Assembly: GCA_947175005.1 (NCBI GenBank)
Contig: CAMWLD010000058.1
Span: forward strand, 1-9,654
From: an uncultured Ruminococcus sp.
GTDB taxonomy: Bacteria > Bacillota > Clostridia > Oscillospirales > Ruminococcaceae
Reading direction: 5' to 3'
DNA: 9,654 bases
In this document: piece after piece, positions 1 through 6,453 of the stretch
Numbering within the stretch: position 1 is the first letter of the stretch
Layout: the number at the start of each line of letters is the position of its first letter
The notes under the pieces: generated by a model
Told to the model about the DNA's origin: nothing
The model's input: the letters and a program-made list of their open reading frames with translations, nothing else
The model's database searches: none
Translations under genes and position numbers: made by a program

Positions 1-55
1 AGCATAGAAATGTGTGACGAACGTCACACGTTTCATGCTGCCGCCCGTAAGGGCG
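1..55 (+). repeat. Strong imperfect palindrome plus second short hairpin
   Basis: Positions 1-19 pair with 22-39 almost without interruption: GTGTGACG (12-19) with CGTCACAC (22-29), then a T11/G30 wobble, then four more pairs, a single bulged A6, and five pairs down to A1/T39. The wobble is a legal G-U pair only if the plus strand is the RNA. A second hairpin follows directly: CGCCC (42-46) with GGGCG (51-55) around GTAA. No T-run follows, so it is not a standard intrinsic terminator. It touches the window edge and may be part of a longer element. Function unknown. Confidence 0.6.
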
Positions 56-100
56 AAGTCACTCACAGCTGCAAATAAAGTAAAGCAACACTCCAAGCAG

Positions 101-136
101 CAAAAAGACAGGCCATGCCGCAACCACAGCATAGCC
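101..136 (-). terminator. Intrinsic terminator of the alcohol dehydrogenase gene
   Basis: Read on the minus strand, GGCTATGC (136-129) pairs with GCATGGCC (118-111), with one U-G wobble and a 10-nt loop. A T-run (106-102) follows four bases after the stem. It begins 20 bases past the stop codon of the dehydrogenase at 157. The gap between stem and T-run is a little longer than ideal, hence moderate confidence. Confidence 0.55.
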
Positions 137-156
137 CGCCTTTTTTAAGCCAAAAT

Positions 157-1332
157 TTATCGTGCGATTTGGTAAATTTCCTCCACATCCCCTTTATCCA
201 AATGCACATAAACACCCAGATTATTATTCTTAGCCGCCACAGCCTTTTCCGCCATTTCCCCGAAAAATTCATCTCCTATGGAAAGCTCGGAAAGCCGCAC
301 GGGCAAGCCTATCTTTTTGAAAAATTCCTCAAAGCGGACGATCGTTTCCTCTGCGCATTCCATATCACCGCCAACAGCCCCAAAAATTCTCCTGCCAAGC
401 TGAGCAAGCTTGCGGGGGTTTTTATTTTTCACGAATTTCATCCACGCAGGAAAGATCACCGCAAGTCCCGCACCGTGGGCTATGCCATAATATGCCGAAA
501 GCTGATGTTCAATATTGTGGCTTGACCAGTCGCCGCCCCGTCCTTTGGCAGATTCTCTGCCCGTGTCAAGTATGTTGCAGTGAGCGATAGTCCCCGCCCA
601 CATAAGCTCCGCACGCAGGTCATAATTGTTAGGATCGTCAAGCACCTTGGGCGCAAACTCAATGACCGTCTGCAAAGCCCCCTCGATAAGTCTGTCGGTA
701 AGGTCGCAGCAGGGAGTGTTTACGAAATAGCGCTCAAGCATATGCGCCGCCATATCAGCAGCCCCGCAGGCGGTCTGATAGGCAGGCAGGGTGTAGGTAT
801 TTTCGGGGTTCAGCGCCGCAAATTTCGGTGCAAATAAAACGGTGGAGCAGCTGTTTTTTTCCTTGGTCTCACTGTTTGAGACAACCGAAGTTACAGAACT
901 TTCCGACCCCGCGGCGGGAATGGTAAGCACAGAGCCTATGGGCAGCGCTTTTTCGGGGGCATGCTTTTTGGAGTAAAAATCCCAAGGGTCGCCCTCATAA
1001 TAAACCCCTGCGGCAATACCCTTTGCGGCGTCAATAACGCTGCCGCCGCCCACTGCAAGGATAAAGTCCGCATTCTCCTGCCTTGCAGCTTTTACGCCCT
1101 CCCTGACAAAGCTTATATCGGGGTTGGCGGTAACTCCCGAAAATTCGGCAAAGGGAATACTCTTGCCGTTAAGCAGAGACGTGAGCTTATCATACAGCCC
1201 GTTTTTCTTTATTGAGCCGCTGCCGTAAATGAGCAGGACTTTTTTGCAGTCCGCCATTTCCTGACCGGCAATTTCCTCGGCGGTTCTGCCGAAGATTATT
1301 TTTGTGGTGTTTTGGTAAATAAAATCGGTCAT
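157..1332 (-). CDS. Iron-dependent alcohol dehydrogenase, YqhD/butanol dehydrogenase type
   Basis: Predicted 391-residue cytoplasmic NAD(P)H-dependent alcohol/aldehyde oxidoreductase, probably reducing aldehydes to alcohols during fermentation. The nucleotide-binding motif GGGSVIDAAK lies at residues 95-104. Fe-ADH metal ligands are visible: D193 and H197 in GAADMAAHMLE, H272 in SSHNIEHQLS, and H286 in YGIAHGAGL, with the conserved H276 between. The H272-H286 spacing of 14 matches that of E. coli FucO and YqhD, and the YGSGSIKKNG stretch (36-45) is typical of the butanol-dehydrogenase clade. Length fits the family. The reading frame is open to a GTG at 1410, but the ATG at 1332 has AAGGAGA 9 nt upstream and begins the conserved sequence, so it is chosen. 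The gene is divergent from the membrane gene at 1482 and is followed by a terminator near 101-136. Substrate cannot be fixed from sequence; NADPH preference is only a family-based guess. Confidence 0.95.
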   Translation of the reverse strand: MTDFIYQNTTKIIFGRTAEEIAGQEMADCKKVLLIYGSGSIKKNGLYDKLTSLLNGKSIPFAEFSGVTANPDISFVREGVKAARQENADFILAVGGGSVIDAAKGIAAGVYYEGDPWDFYSKKHAPEKALPIGSVLTIPAAGSESSVTSVVSNSETKEKNSCSTVLFAPKFAALNPENTYTLPAYQTACGAADMAAHMLERYFVNTPCCDLTDRLIEGALQTVIEFAPKVLDDPNNYDLRAELMWAGTIAHCNILDTGRESAKGRGGDWSSHNIEHQLSAYYGIAHGAGLAVIFPAWMKFVKNKNPRKLAQLGRRIFGAVGGDMECAEETIVRFEEFFKKIGLPVRLSELSIGDEFFGEMAEKAVAAKNNNLGVYVHLDKGDVEEIYQIAR

Positions 1333-1345
1333 TGTTAGATTCTCC

Positions 1346-1414
1346 TTATTTTGATTTTGTTGCGGATTTGAACCGTAAAAGATTTTTTTGGTAAATTTTT
1401 TTGAAAACACCCAT
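1346..1414 (-). CDS. Possible 22-residue leader peptide ahead of the dehydrogenase
   Basis: An ATG at 1414 opens a 22-codon frame (MGVFKKIYQKNLLRFKSATK, then SK) with seven Lys/Arg residues. GAGGGAG sits 9 nt upstream as a plausible ribosome binding site. Its TAA stop (1348-1346) overlaps the AAGGAGA of the dehydrogenase, the classic layout for translational coupling. No recognisable family. It could be a chance frame in the mRNA leader: it is short, and its start region mirrors that of the divergent gene. Low confidence as a true product. Confidence 0.3.
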   Translation of the reverse strand: MGVFKKIYQKNLLRFKSATKSK

Positions 1415-1439
1415 AAAAATACACTCCCTCAAACGTATA

Positions 1440-1445
1440 TATAAT
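1440..1445 (+). promoter_or_regulatory. Probable -10 box for the membrane gene
   Basis: A perfect TATAAT occurs 37 bases before the ATG at 1482. Transcription would begin near 1452, leaving a leader of about 30 nt that contains GGAGGG at 1470-1475. No convincing -35 box is seen 16-19 bases upstream, and the surrounding stretch is an AT repeat, so a chance match is possible. Confidence 0.4.
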
Positions 1446-1481
1446 AAATGAAAATATATGTATATTTCCGGAGGGATTTTT

Positions 1482-1967
1482 ATGAATATTTCAAAACCAT
1501 GCCCCTGTAGGGCATGTGCAGGTATGCAAGGGCACAGATACATAAATTTCGCAATATGCAAGCTTGCCGAATTTCTTGTCTGCGCTTTTATCGGGTGGTG
1601 TTATGAAGTGCTGCTGACATGGGCGGTGCTGGGGGTGTTTATTGACCGCGGACTTTTAAGTATCCCCATTTGTCCTATTTACGGGATAGGAGCTTTGCTT
1701 ATGGGAGAGATCGTCAGCCTCTCGGGGACGAAAAGGGTCGGGGGGATATTCCTTGTCTGTGCCGTTTCCGCCACTGTTTTAGAGCTTGCTTCCTCTTATG
1801 TCATTGAGGCGATTTTAGGTCACGGACTTTGGAGCTACCGCGACTGGTGCTTTAATTTTGAGGGGCGCATTTCCCTGTTTTCAAGCCTTATTTTCGGGGG
1901 AATGGGGGTCTTGTTTATCAAGGTCATAAGACCCGGGATTAAAGCGATCGGCAGGAAAGGGCAATGA
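1482..1967 (+). CDS. Small multi-pass membrane protein, putative ABC_trans_CmpB (PF06541) family
   Basis: 161 residues with about four hydrophobic segments (roughly 27-51, 64-80, 87-111, 130-150) and a basic C-terminus. The pattern FIGWCYEVLL, then RGLLSIPICPIYGIGALL, then SATVLELASSYVIEAILGHG-LWSY, then FNFEGRISLFSSLIFGGMG matches what is known of PF06541 proteins (putative ABC transporter type IV). No transported substrate is established for that family, and no ATPase subunit is nearby. The start at 1482 has GGAGGG 6 nt upstream; the in-frame ATG at 1458 lacks a good site. The first 20 residues, with CPCRAC and MQGHRY, look unlike the family, which usually enters the first membrane helix almost at once. 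They are encoded by a hairpin-forming GC-rich patch. The terminator at 2054-2091 ends the unit; it is divergent from the dehydrogenase and convergent with glgA. Confidence 0.85.
   Translation: MNISKPCPCRACAGMQGHRYINFAICKLAEFLVCAFIGWCYEVLLTWAVLGVFIDRGLLSIPICPIYGIGALLMGEIVSLSGTKRVGGIFLVCAVSATVLELASSYVIEAILGHGLWSYRDWCFNFEGRISLFSSLIFGGMGVLFIKVIRPGIKAIGRKGQ
1498..1516 (+). repeat. Hairpin inside the start of the membrane gene
   Basis: CATGCCC (1498-1504) pairs perfectly with GGGCATG (1510-1516) around a CTGTA loop. It starts 13 nt after the ATG codon and could hinder translation initiation. It also resembles the edge of the short GC-rich dispersed repeats seen in ruminococcal-type genomes (general impression, not verified). 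Confidence 0.5.
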
Positions 1968-2053
1968 TTTTACAAAGCATATTTCAATTCGGCAGTTCGG
2001 CAGCGTGACTTGCTCTTGTTGGCTTTAGTGTAGGCGTTAAATTATATATCCAC

Positions 2054-2091
2054 AAAAAAGGTTTGGAGATAATTCTTCAAACCCTTTTTAT
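2054..2091. terminator. Bidirectional intrinsic terminator between the membrane gene and glgA
   Basis: GGTTTGGAG (2060-2068) pairs with CTTCAAACC (2075-2083) around ATAATT, with one G-T wobble. An A-run (2054-2059) and a T-run (2085-2089) flank the stem, so U-tracts follow the hairpin in both directions. It lies 87 nt after the membrane gene stop and 53 nt after the glgA stop, serving two convergent genes. Confidence 0.85.
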
Positions 2092-2093
2092 TT

Positions 2094-2123
2094 GAGCGGC
2101 AAGCTAAACAACGCCTGCCGCTC
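2094..2123. repeat. Second inverted repeat downstream of glgA
   Basis: GAGCGGCA (2094-2101) and TGCCGCTC (2116-2123) are perfectly complementary with a 14-nt loop. It sits between the glgA stop and the terminator, so it would form an extra 3' hairpin on the glg transcript. Neither side has an adjacent strong T-run, so a 3'-end stabiliser or auxiliary terminator is more likely than a primary terminator. Confidence 0.6.
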
Positions 2124-2143
2124 ATTATTAATTATTAATCAAA

Positions 2144-3568
2144 TCAATCTTCCTCGCCTGCCAGCTCTCTGTAAAGCCCGATATAAAGCTTAGCCGAGCT
2201 GTCCCAGCTGTAATCGTTCTTCATAGCTGCCTTTACCAGCTTTTCCCAGTCGGAGGTGTTGCGGTAATAGTCGCAGGCACGATTCACAGCGTTGAGCATA
2301 TCATGGGCATTGTAGGTCTTAAAGGTAAAGCCGTTGCCGTTTTCGCCGCCGGCGTCTCTTACGCTGTCACGAAGCCCGCCCGTTTCACGGACAATGGGCA
2401 TTGTGCCGTACCGCATGGAGATCATCTGCGCCAGTCCGCAAGGCTCGCTTTGGGAGGGCATAAGGAACATATCCGCTCCTGCATATATCTTATGGGCGAG
2501 CTGCGGGTTAAAGCCCAGTGTTACGCTGACCTTATCGGGTCTGCGCCAAGCCATTTCCTTAAAGAAATCCTCATAAATTTTCTCGCCCGCTCCAAGCACC
2601 GCAAATCTGCACCCAAGGCTAAGCATATCCTCAAAGACATATTTGATAAGGTCAATGCCCTTGTGGGAAACAAACCTTGTGATAATGCCGATAACGGGAT
2701 CGTCACCGCTGCTTAGTCCAAGCTCCTTGCAAAGCTCGTCTCTGCACTTTTTCTTCCCCGAAATATTTTTCGCGGAGAAGTGCGCAGGAATGTCGGGGTC
2801 TTTTTCGGGATCGTAAAGGGTCGTGTCAATTCCGTTAAGGAAGCCGCAAAGCTTATACTGCTTGCCCGAAAGAGATCTGTCAAGTCCGTGGGAATACCAG
2901 GGGTCAAGTATCTCCCATGCATAGCTGGGGGAAACGGTAGTGATCTTATCCGCTGTTTCAAAAGCGCCCTTCATCATATTGATGCAGCCGTCATACTCCA
3001 GCAGCTTTGCGTGATACATGGGTATGCCCATGACCTCGTTCAGCACGTCCATGCCGTATTTGCCCTGATACTGGATATTGTGGATAGTGAACACGGTCTT
3101 GATATTGTCGTAACCGTACTGGAATTTATAATAAGTCTGATAATAAACAGGCACAAGGGCTGTCTGCCAGTCGTTGCAGTTTATTACCTGGGGCTTCCAG
3201 TCAATGTGGGAAATAAGCTCAAGCACTGCACGGGAAAGGAACACGAACCTTTCGCAGTCGTCATAAAAGCCGTAAAGCCCGTCACGCGCGAAATAATATT
3301 CGTTGTCCAGCAGGTAATAGGTAACGCCGTTTGCCTGTCCCTCAAACACACCGCAGTACTGCTTGCGCCAGCCCACGTCCACTGTGAAATTCATTAAAAA
3401 TTTAAGCTCCGCACGCTTTTCCGCGGAAATGCTTTTGTAAAGAGGAAGCACTACTCTGCAATCGTGTCCTGCCTTGCAGAGAGCTGCGGGCAGCGAACCC
3501 GCTACGTCCCCCAGGCCTCCCGAAGCTGCGTAGGGGAGAGCCTCAGATGCTGTATAAAGTATTCTCAT
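2144..3568 (-). CDS. glgA: Glycogen synthase (ADP-glucose-dependent, GT5)
   Basis: Predicted 474-residue cytoplasmic enzyme that transfers glucose from ADP-glucose to the non-reducing end of alpha-1,4-glucan. Family landmarks in order: N-terminal SGGLGDVAGSLP (16-27), NDWQTAL (132-138), TIHNIQYQGKYG (161-172), FLNGIDTTLYDP (243-254), catalytic R298 and K303 in TRFVSHKGIDL, and EPCGLAQMISMRYG (375-388) with E375, followed by PIVRETGGLRD. Length equals the usual ~475 residues. The position of the classical K15 of KTGGL is alanine (A15). A TTG codon at 3574 is in frame, but the ATG at 3568 sits 9 nt after GAAGGGGG and gives the standard MRILYxxSEALP start, so it is preferred. Last gene of the glg cluster, separated from glgD by an unusual 411-nt spacer that may give it separate control. 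Followed by a terminator. Confidence 0.96.
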   Translation of the reverse strand: MRILYTASEALPYAASGGLGDVAGSLPAALCKAGHDCRVVLPLYKSISAEKRAELKFLMNFTVDVGWRKQYCGVFEGQANGVTYYLLDNEYYFARDGLYGFYDDCERFVFLSRAVLELISHIDWKPQVINCNDWQTALVPVYYQTYYKFQYGYDNIKTVFTIHNIQYQGKYGMDVLNEVMGIPMYHAKLLEYDGCINMMKGAFETADKITTVSPSYAWEILDPWYSHGLDRSLSGKQYKLCGFLNGIDTTLYDPEKDPDIPAHFSAKNISGKKKCRDELCKELGLSSGDDPVIGIITRFVSHKGIDLIKYVFEDMLSLGCRFAVLGAGEKIYEDFFKEMAWRRPDKVSVTLGFNPQLAHKIYAGADMFLMPSQSEPCGLAQMISMRYGTMPIVRETGGLRDSVRDAGGENGNGFTFKTYNAHDMLNAVNRACDYYRNTSDWEKLVKAAMKNDYSWDSSAKLYIGLYRELAGEED

Positions 3569-3592
3569 ATTCAAATACCCCCTTCTGCTGTT

Positions 3593-3768
3593 AGAGGCAA
3601 GAGGTTAAGAGGCAAGAGGCAAGAATTGCCATACCTGCTCAAGATCTGCTTGCCGATATTATTTGATTTTTTTATTTTTTAGTGTAACATGGTAACACTC
3701 AGAAACAAGACCGCCCTCCGAAACAAGTTTGCTTTTCTTGCCTCTTGCTTCTCAAACCTCTTGCCTCT
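3593..3768. repeat. Long inverted repeat made of AAGAGGC heptads
   Basis: The left arm is 3593-3625 and the right arm 3735-3768. The left arm and the reverse complement of the right arm agree at 31 positions, with two substitutions and one gap. Each arm is itself a run of AAGAGGC-like heptads. The arms enclose 109 nt of AT-rich sequence. On the glg transcript this would make a stem of about 33 bp ending 24 nt before the glgA start. Could be a MITE-like insertion, an RNase III target or a leader structure. Not recognised as a named family. Confidence 0.75.
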
Positions 3769-3865
3769 TGACGGCGACCCTGCTGCATTGCAGCCGACAC
3801 ATCATCCTGCACGCAGCAGTGTATCGCCTTCTAAAGCTCCGGGAAACCCGACAATATTTTGCCGC

Positions 3866-3941
3866 TTCATTTTTGAAGCATATCTTCGTTTATGAATCAC
3901 ATTTTCATTCATGAAACATATTTTCATCTGTGAAACACGCT
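3866..3941. repeat. Four tandem 19-nt units with TTC-N6-GAA cores
   Basis: Units at 3866-3884, 3885-3903, 3904-3922 and 3923-3941 are exactly 19 nt apart, with consensus TTCATTYATGAAACAYATT. Ten columns are invariant across all four (T1 T2 C3 T5 T9 G10 A11 A12 C14 A15), and most other differences are transitions. Unit 3 has a perfect TTCAT-TC-ATGAA palindrome. A fifth, degraded unit may follow at 3942-3960. The layout resembles iterons or stacked operator sites. It lies 39 nt downstream of the glgD stop and about 300 nt upstream of the glgA start. Confidence 0.8.
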
Positions 3942-3979
3942 GCAATTCCGAAAATCGTTTCCCAAATCTAAAGCTTAGA

Positions 3980-5104
3980 TCAGATCTGTGCTCCCTTGCC
4001 CACATAAACGGGGTAATTCTTGGAGCCTGTCAAAATCTTGCCGTCGGTGATATTTACTATCTTATCGGTTATCATGCATTCAACATGGCAGTTCTTGCCG
4101 ATGACCGAATCCTGCATGATGATCGAATCCTTGATAACAGTACCCTTGCCCACCTTAGCGCCTCTGAAGAGAATGGAGTTCTCCACAGTGCCCTCGATAA
4201 TGCAGCCGTCGGCAATAAGGGAATTTTTAACGTTTGCGCCGATTGCAAATTTAGCGGGAGGGTTATCTCTTATCTTGGTATAAACGGGAGCGTTTTCGAG
4301 GAAGAGCTTCTGCCTCGAAGCGGTGTCCAGCAGCGCCATATTGGCGTCATAATAAGTCTTTATGGAGGTTATCTTGGAGAAGTAACCGTCATGCTTATAT
4401 GCCATTATCTTGTACTGGCCGCACTTACCCTGGAGAATGCTCTTGGCAAAGCTGTAAATTCCCTGTGCCGCCCCGTCCATCACAATGCTCATAAGGAGAT
4501 CCTTAGAGATTATGTAGCTGTTGAGAGCCACATTGCACTCGCCGCTTATCTGGGGATTGATGAGAACGTTGTTTATCCTGCCGCTCTCGTCAATACCGAA
4601 AACATTGCTGCGTGCAGCGTCGTCAAGGGTAAGGTTTGACGTGGAGTAAACTGCCGTGATATCCGCTCCGCTCTTTACATGAGCCTCAAAAACAGCATTA
4701 TAGTCAAGGCTTGTTACCACATCGCAGTCGGTCATGATAACGTAGTCCGCATCGGAGCATTTGATAAAGTCGGAAATGCCGTAGAGGGCTTCAAGTCTGC
4801 CTCTGTACATACCGCTGGAGGTGCTGCTGAAAGGGGGCAGCAGGTGCAGACCGCCGTTCTTTCTTGCCATATCCCACTCACGGCCGGAGCCTAAGTGGTC
4901 AAGCAGGGACTGGTAGTTGGACTTTGTGATAACGCCCACCTCGGAAACGCCCGAATTTACCAAATTTGAAAGGGTAAAATCTATCAGTCTGTACCGTCCG
5001 CCGAACAGAACCGAACCCATAGTCCTCTGGCGGGTAAGCTCGGGGATAACGTCCTCGTGCATATTGGCGAAAATAACGCCGAGAATTTTCTTATTTAAAC
5101 TCAT
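3980..5104 (-). CDS. glgD: GlgD, regulatory/non-catalytic partner of ADP-glucose pyrophosphorylase
   Basis: 374 residues, the usual GlgD length. It has the nucleotidyltransferase fold followed by a left-handed beta-helix of hexapeptide repeats (about 284-374). It shares FGGRYRLIDFTLSNLVNSG (34-52) with GlgC, but the N-terminal GGQGSRL loop is replaced by IFANMHEDVIPELT (11-24). The GlgC motif [10 protein letters not shown] appears as MTDCDVVTSLDY (124-135). This loss of nucleotide-binding glycine residues is characteristic of GlgD, which in other Firmicutes forms a hetero-oligomer with GlgC and raises its activity while being inactive or poorly active alone. The start ATG at 5104 has AGG about 10 nt upstream (weak). 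It follows glgC by 63 nt and should be co-transcribed. Confidence 0.95.
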   Translation of the reverse strand: MSLNKKILGVIFANMHEDVIPELTRQRTMGSVLFGGRYRLIDFTLSNLVNSGVSEVGVITKSNYQSLLDHLGSGREWDMARKNGGLHLLPPFSSTSSGMYRGRLEALYGISDFIKCSDADYVIMTDCDVVTSLDYNAVFEAHVKSGADITAVYSTSNLTLDDAARSNVFGIDESGRINNVLINPQISGECNVALNSYIISKDLLMSIVMDGAAQGIYSFAKSILQGKCGQYKIMAYKHDGYFSKITSIKTYYDANMALLDTASRQKLFLENAPVYTKIRDNPPAKFAIGANVKNSLIADGCIIEGTVENSILFRGAKVGKGTVIKDSIIMQDSVIGKNCHVECMITDKIVNITDGKILTGSKNYPVYVGKGAQI

Positions 5105-5167
5105 TTTTAATTAACCTGCCTTCTTCTCATTTATTCATACGTAAGCTTGTAAGGATATTTACCGAAC

Positions 5168-6373
5168 TTACTTTCTTAAATCGGGAACCATTTCCTTGGG
5201 TCCGACCTTTTCGCCGGATTTAACGGTGATCTTATGACCTATTACCGCAATGCCCCAGTCGTCGCGGTTGGGGACGGTCTCGGGACGTGCGCCTATCTGC
5301 GCTCCCGATTCTATAACGCAGTTTTCGCCAACTATAGCGTATTCTACCACTGCGCCCTCCTTGATAACGGAGCCGGGCATAATAATGGAGTCGGTAACAA
5401 CAGCGCCCTTTTCAACGGTAACTCCCTCGTAGATAACGGAGAAGTTGATATTTCCGTCGATAATGCAGCCCTCGGAGATCATAGAATCCTCAACATTGGC
5501 GTCGGGACCTATGTACTGAGGCGGCAGCACGGGATTTCTCGAATACATCTTCCAGTCGGGATCGTAAAGGTCGATTGGGATGTTGGGATTCAGAAGATCC
5601 ATATTTGCTTCCCACAGGGAGTCGAGAGTTCCTACATCCTTCCAGTAGCCGTCGAACATATATGCTACCAGCTTCTCCCCTGCCTTCATCATGTTGGGGA
5701 TAATGGCCTTGCCGAAGTCCTTATCTTCCTCGGGGTTGTTCTCATTGTCGATAAGATACTGACGGAGCTTAGACCATGTGAAGATATAGATACCCATGGA
5801 AGCGAATGTGGAGCGGGGATTCTTGGGCTTTTCCTCAAAGTCGATGATGTTGTTGTCGTCATCGGTTATCATGATACCGAAACGGGAAGCCTCCTCCAAG
5901 GGAACGTCCTGAACGGCAATTGTCGCAACAGCGTTCTTGTCCTTATGGAACTGAAGCATATCGCTGTAGTCCATTTTATAGATATGGTCGCCCGAAAGCA
6001 TTACCACATATTCGGGATTATAGCGGTCAATAAAGGGGATATTCTGATAGATAGCGTTTGCAGTACCCTTGTACCACTCAGCGCCCAGAGCGGTCTGATA
6101 GGGAGGCAGAGCATGAGCGCCGCCGTACTGCTTGTCGAGATCCCAGGGCTGACCGTTTCCGATATAATCGTGGAGCACCAAAGGCTGATACTGGGTCAGC
6201 ACGCCCACCGTGTCAATACCGGAATTTACGCAGTTGGAGAGAGGGAAGTCTATTATCCTGTACTTGCCTCCATAAGGTACGGCAGGCTTTGCCATATCCT
6301 GTGTAAGGGCATATAAGCGGCTGCCCTGCCCGCCTGCCAGAAGCATTGCTACGCATTCTTTTTTAGTGTACAT
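5168..6373 (-). CDS. glgC: Glucose-1-phosphate adenylyltransferase, catalytic subunit
   Basis: Makes ADP-glucose and pyrophosphate from glucose-1-phosphate and ATP, the committed step of bacterial glycogen synthesis. With the chosen start it has 401 residues. Motifs: [11 protein letters not shown] (10-20) for nucleotide binding, [20 protein letters not shown] (29-48), catalytic D129 in [10 protein letters not shown] (127-136), K182 in FEEKP for the sugar phosphate, and YWKDVGT (243-249). A C-terminal left-handed beta-helix runs from about 285. An upstream ATG at 6385 would add MVYK, but AAAGGA lies directly against it, too close to act; for the ATG at 6373 the same site is about 12 nt away, long but workable, and the protein then begins like other GlgC proteins. 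Starts 80 nt after the glgB stop. Paired with glgD downstream. Confidence 0.96.
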   Translation of the reverse strand: MYTKKECVAMLLAGGQGSRLYALTQDMAKPAVPYGGKYRIIDFPLSNCVNSGIDTVGVLTQYQPLVLHDYIGNGQPWDLDKQYGGAHALPPYQTALGAEWYKGTANAIYQNIPFIDRYNPEYVVMLSGDHIYKMDYSDMLQFHKDKNAVATIAVQDVPLEEASRFGIMITDDDNNIIDFEEKPKNPRSTFASMGIYIFTWSKLRQYLIDNENNPEEDKDFGKAIIPNMMKAGEKLVAYMFDGYWKDVGTLDSLWEANMDLLNPNIPIDLYDPDWKMYSRNPVLPPQYIGPDANVEDSMISEGCIIDGNINFSVIYEGVTVEKGAVVTDSIIMPGSVIKEGAVVEYAIVGENCVIESGAQIGARPETVPNRDDWGIAVIGHKITVKSGEKVGPKEMVPDLRK

Positions 6374-6453
6374 CTTGTAAACCATTCCTTTCAGAGCTTT
6401 ATAAACTTGCGGTTAATTTAATACATTTTCCGCTTTATTTGATAGCTTGTTGT

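Larger units (their letters stand above)
3569..3979 (-). other. 411-nt non-coding spacer between glgD and glgA
   Basis: No credible gene is present: the frames are short and lack ribosome binding sites. The other glg gaps are 63 and 80 nt, so this one stands out. From the glgD side it holds four 19-nt repeat units (3866-3941), small GC hairpins such as GCTGC-ATT-GCAGC near 3783-3795, a heptad-built inverted repeat (3593-3768), and an AT-rich centre with a near-palindrome AGTGTAAC-ATG-GTAACACT near 3680-3698. I could not identify a convincing -35/-10 pair for glgA. Confidence 0.7.

Noticed and set aside
63..272. 69-codon minus-strand frame ending in a short hydrophobic stretch
   Set aside because: It overlaps the end of the dehydrogenase in another frame and spans its likely terminator; no ribosome binding site for a shorter version was found.
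3911..4639. 242-codon plus-strand frame opposite glgD, starting in the 19-nt repeats
   Set aside because: It is antisense to well-supported glgD, its first codons come from the repeat array, and no family is recognisable.
5234..6316. 360-codon open frame on the plus strand opposite glgC
   Set aside because: It is fully antisense to a gene with complete GlgC motifs, has no ribosome binding site or recognisable domain, and its composition is that of a codon shadow.
6374..6453. Separate promoter or terminator between glgB and glgC
   Set aside because: Only a 4-bp GCGG/CCGC pair and AT-rich sequence are seen; neither a promoter pair nor a stem with T-run can be supported.
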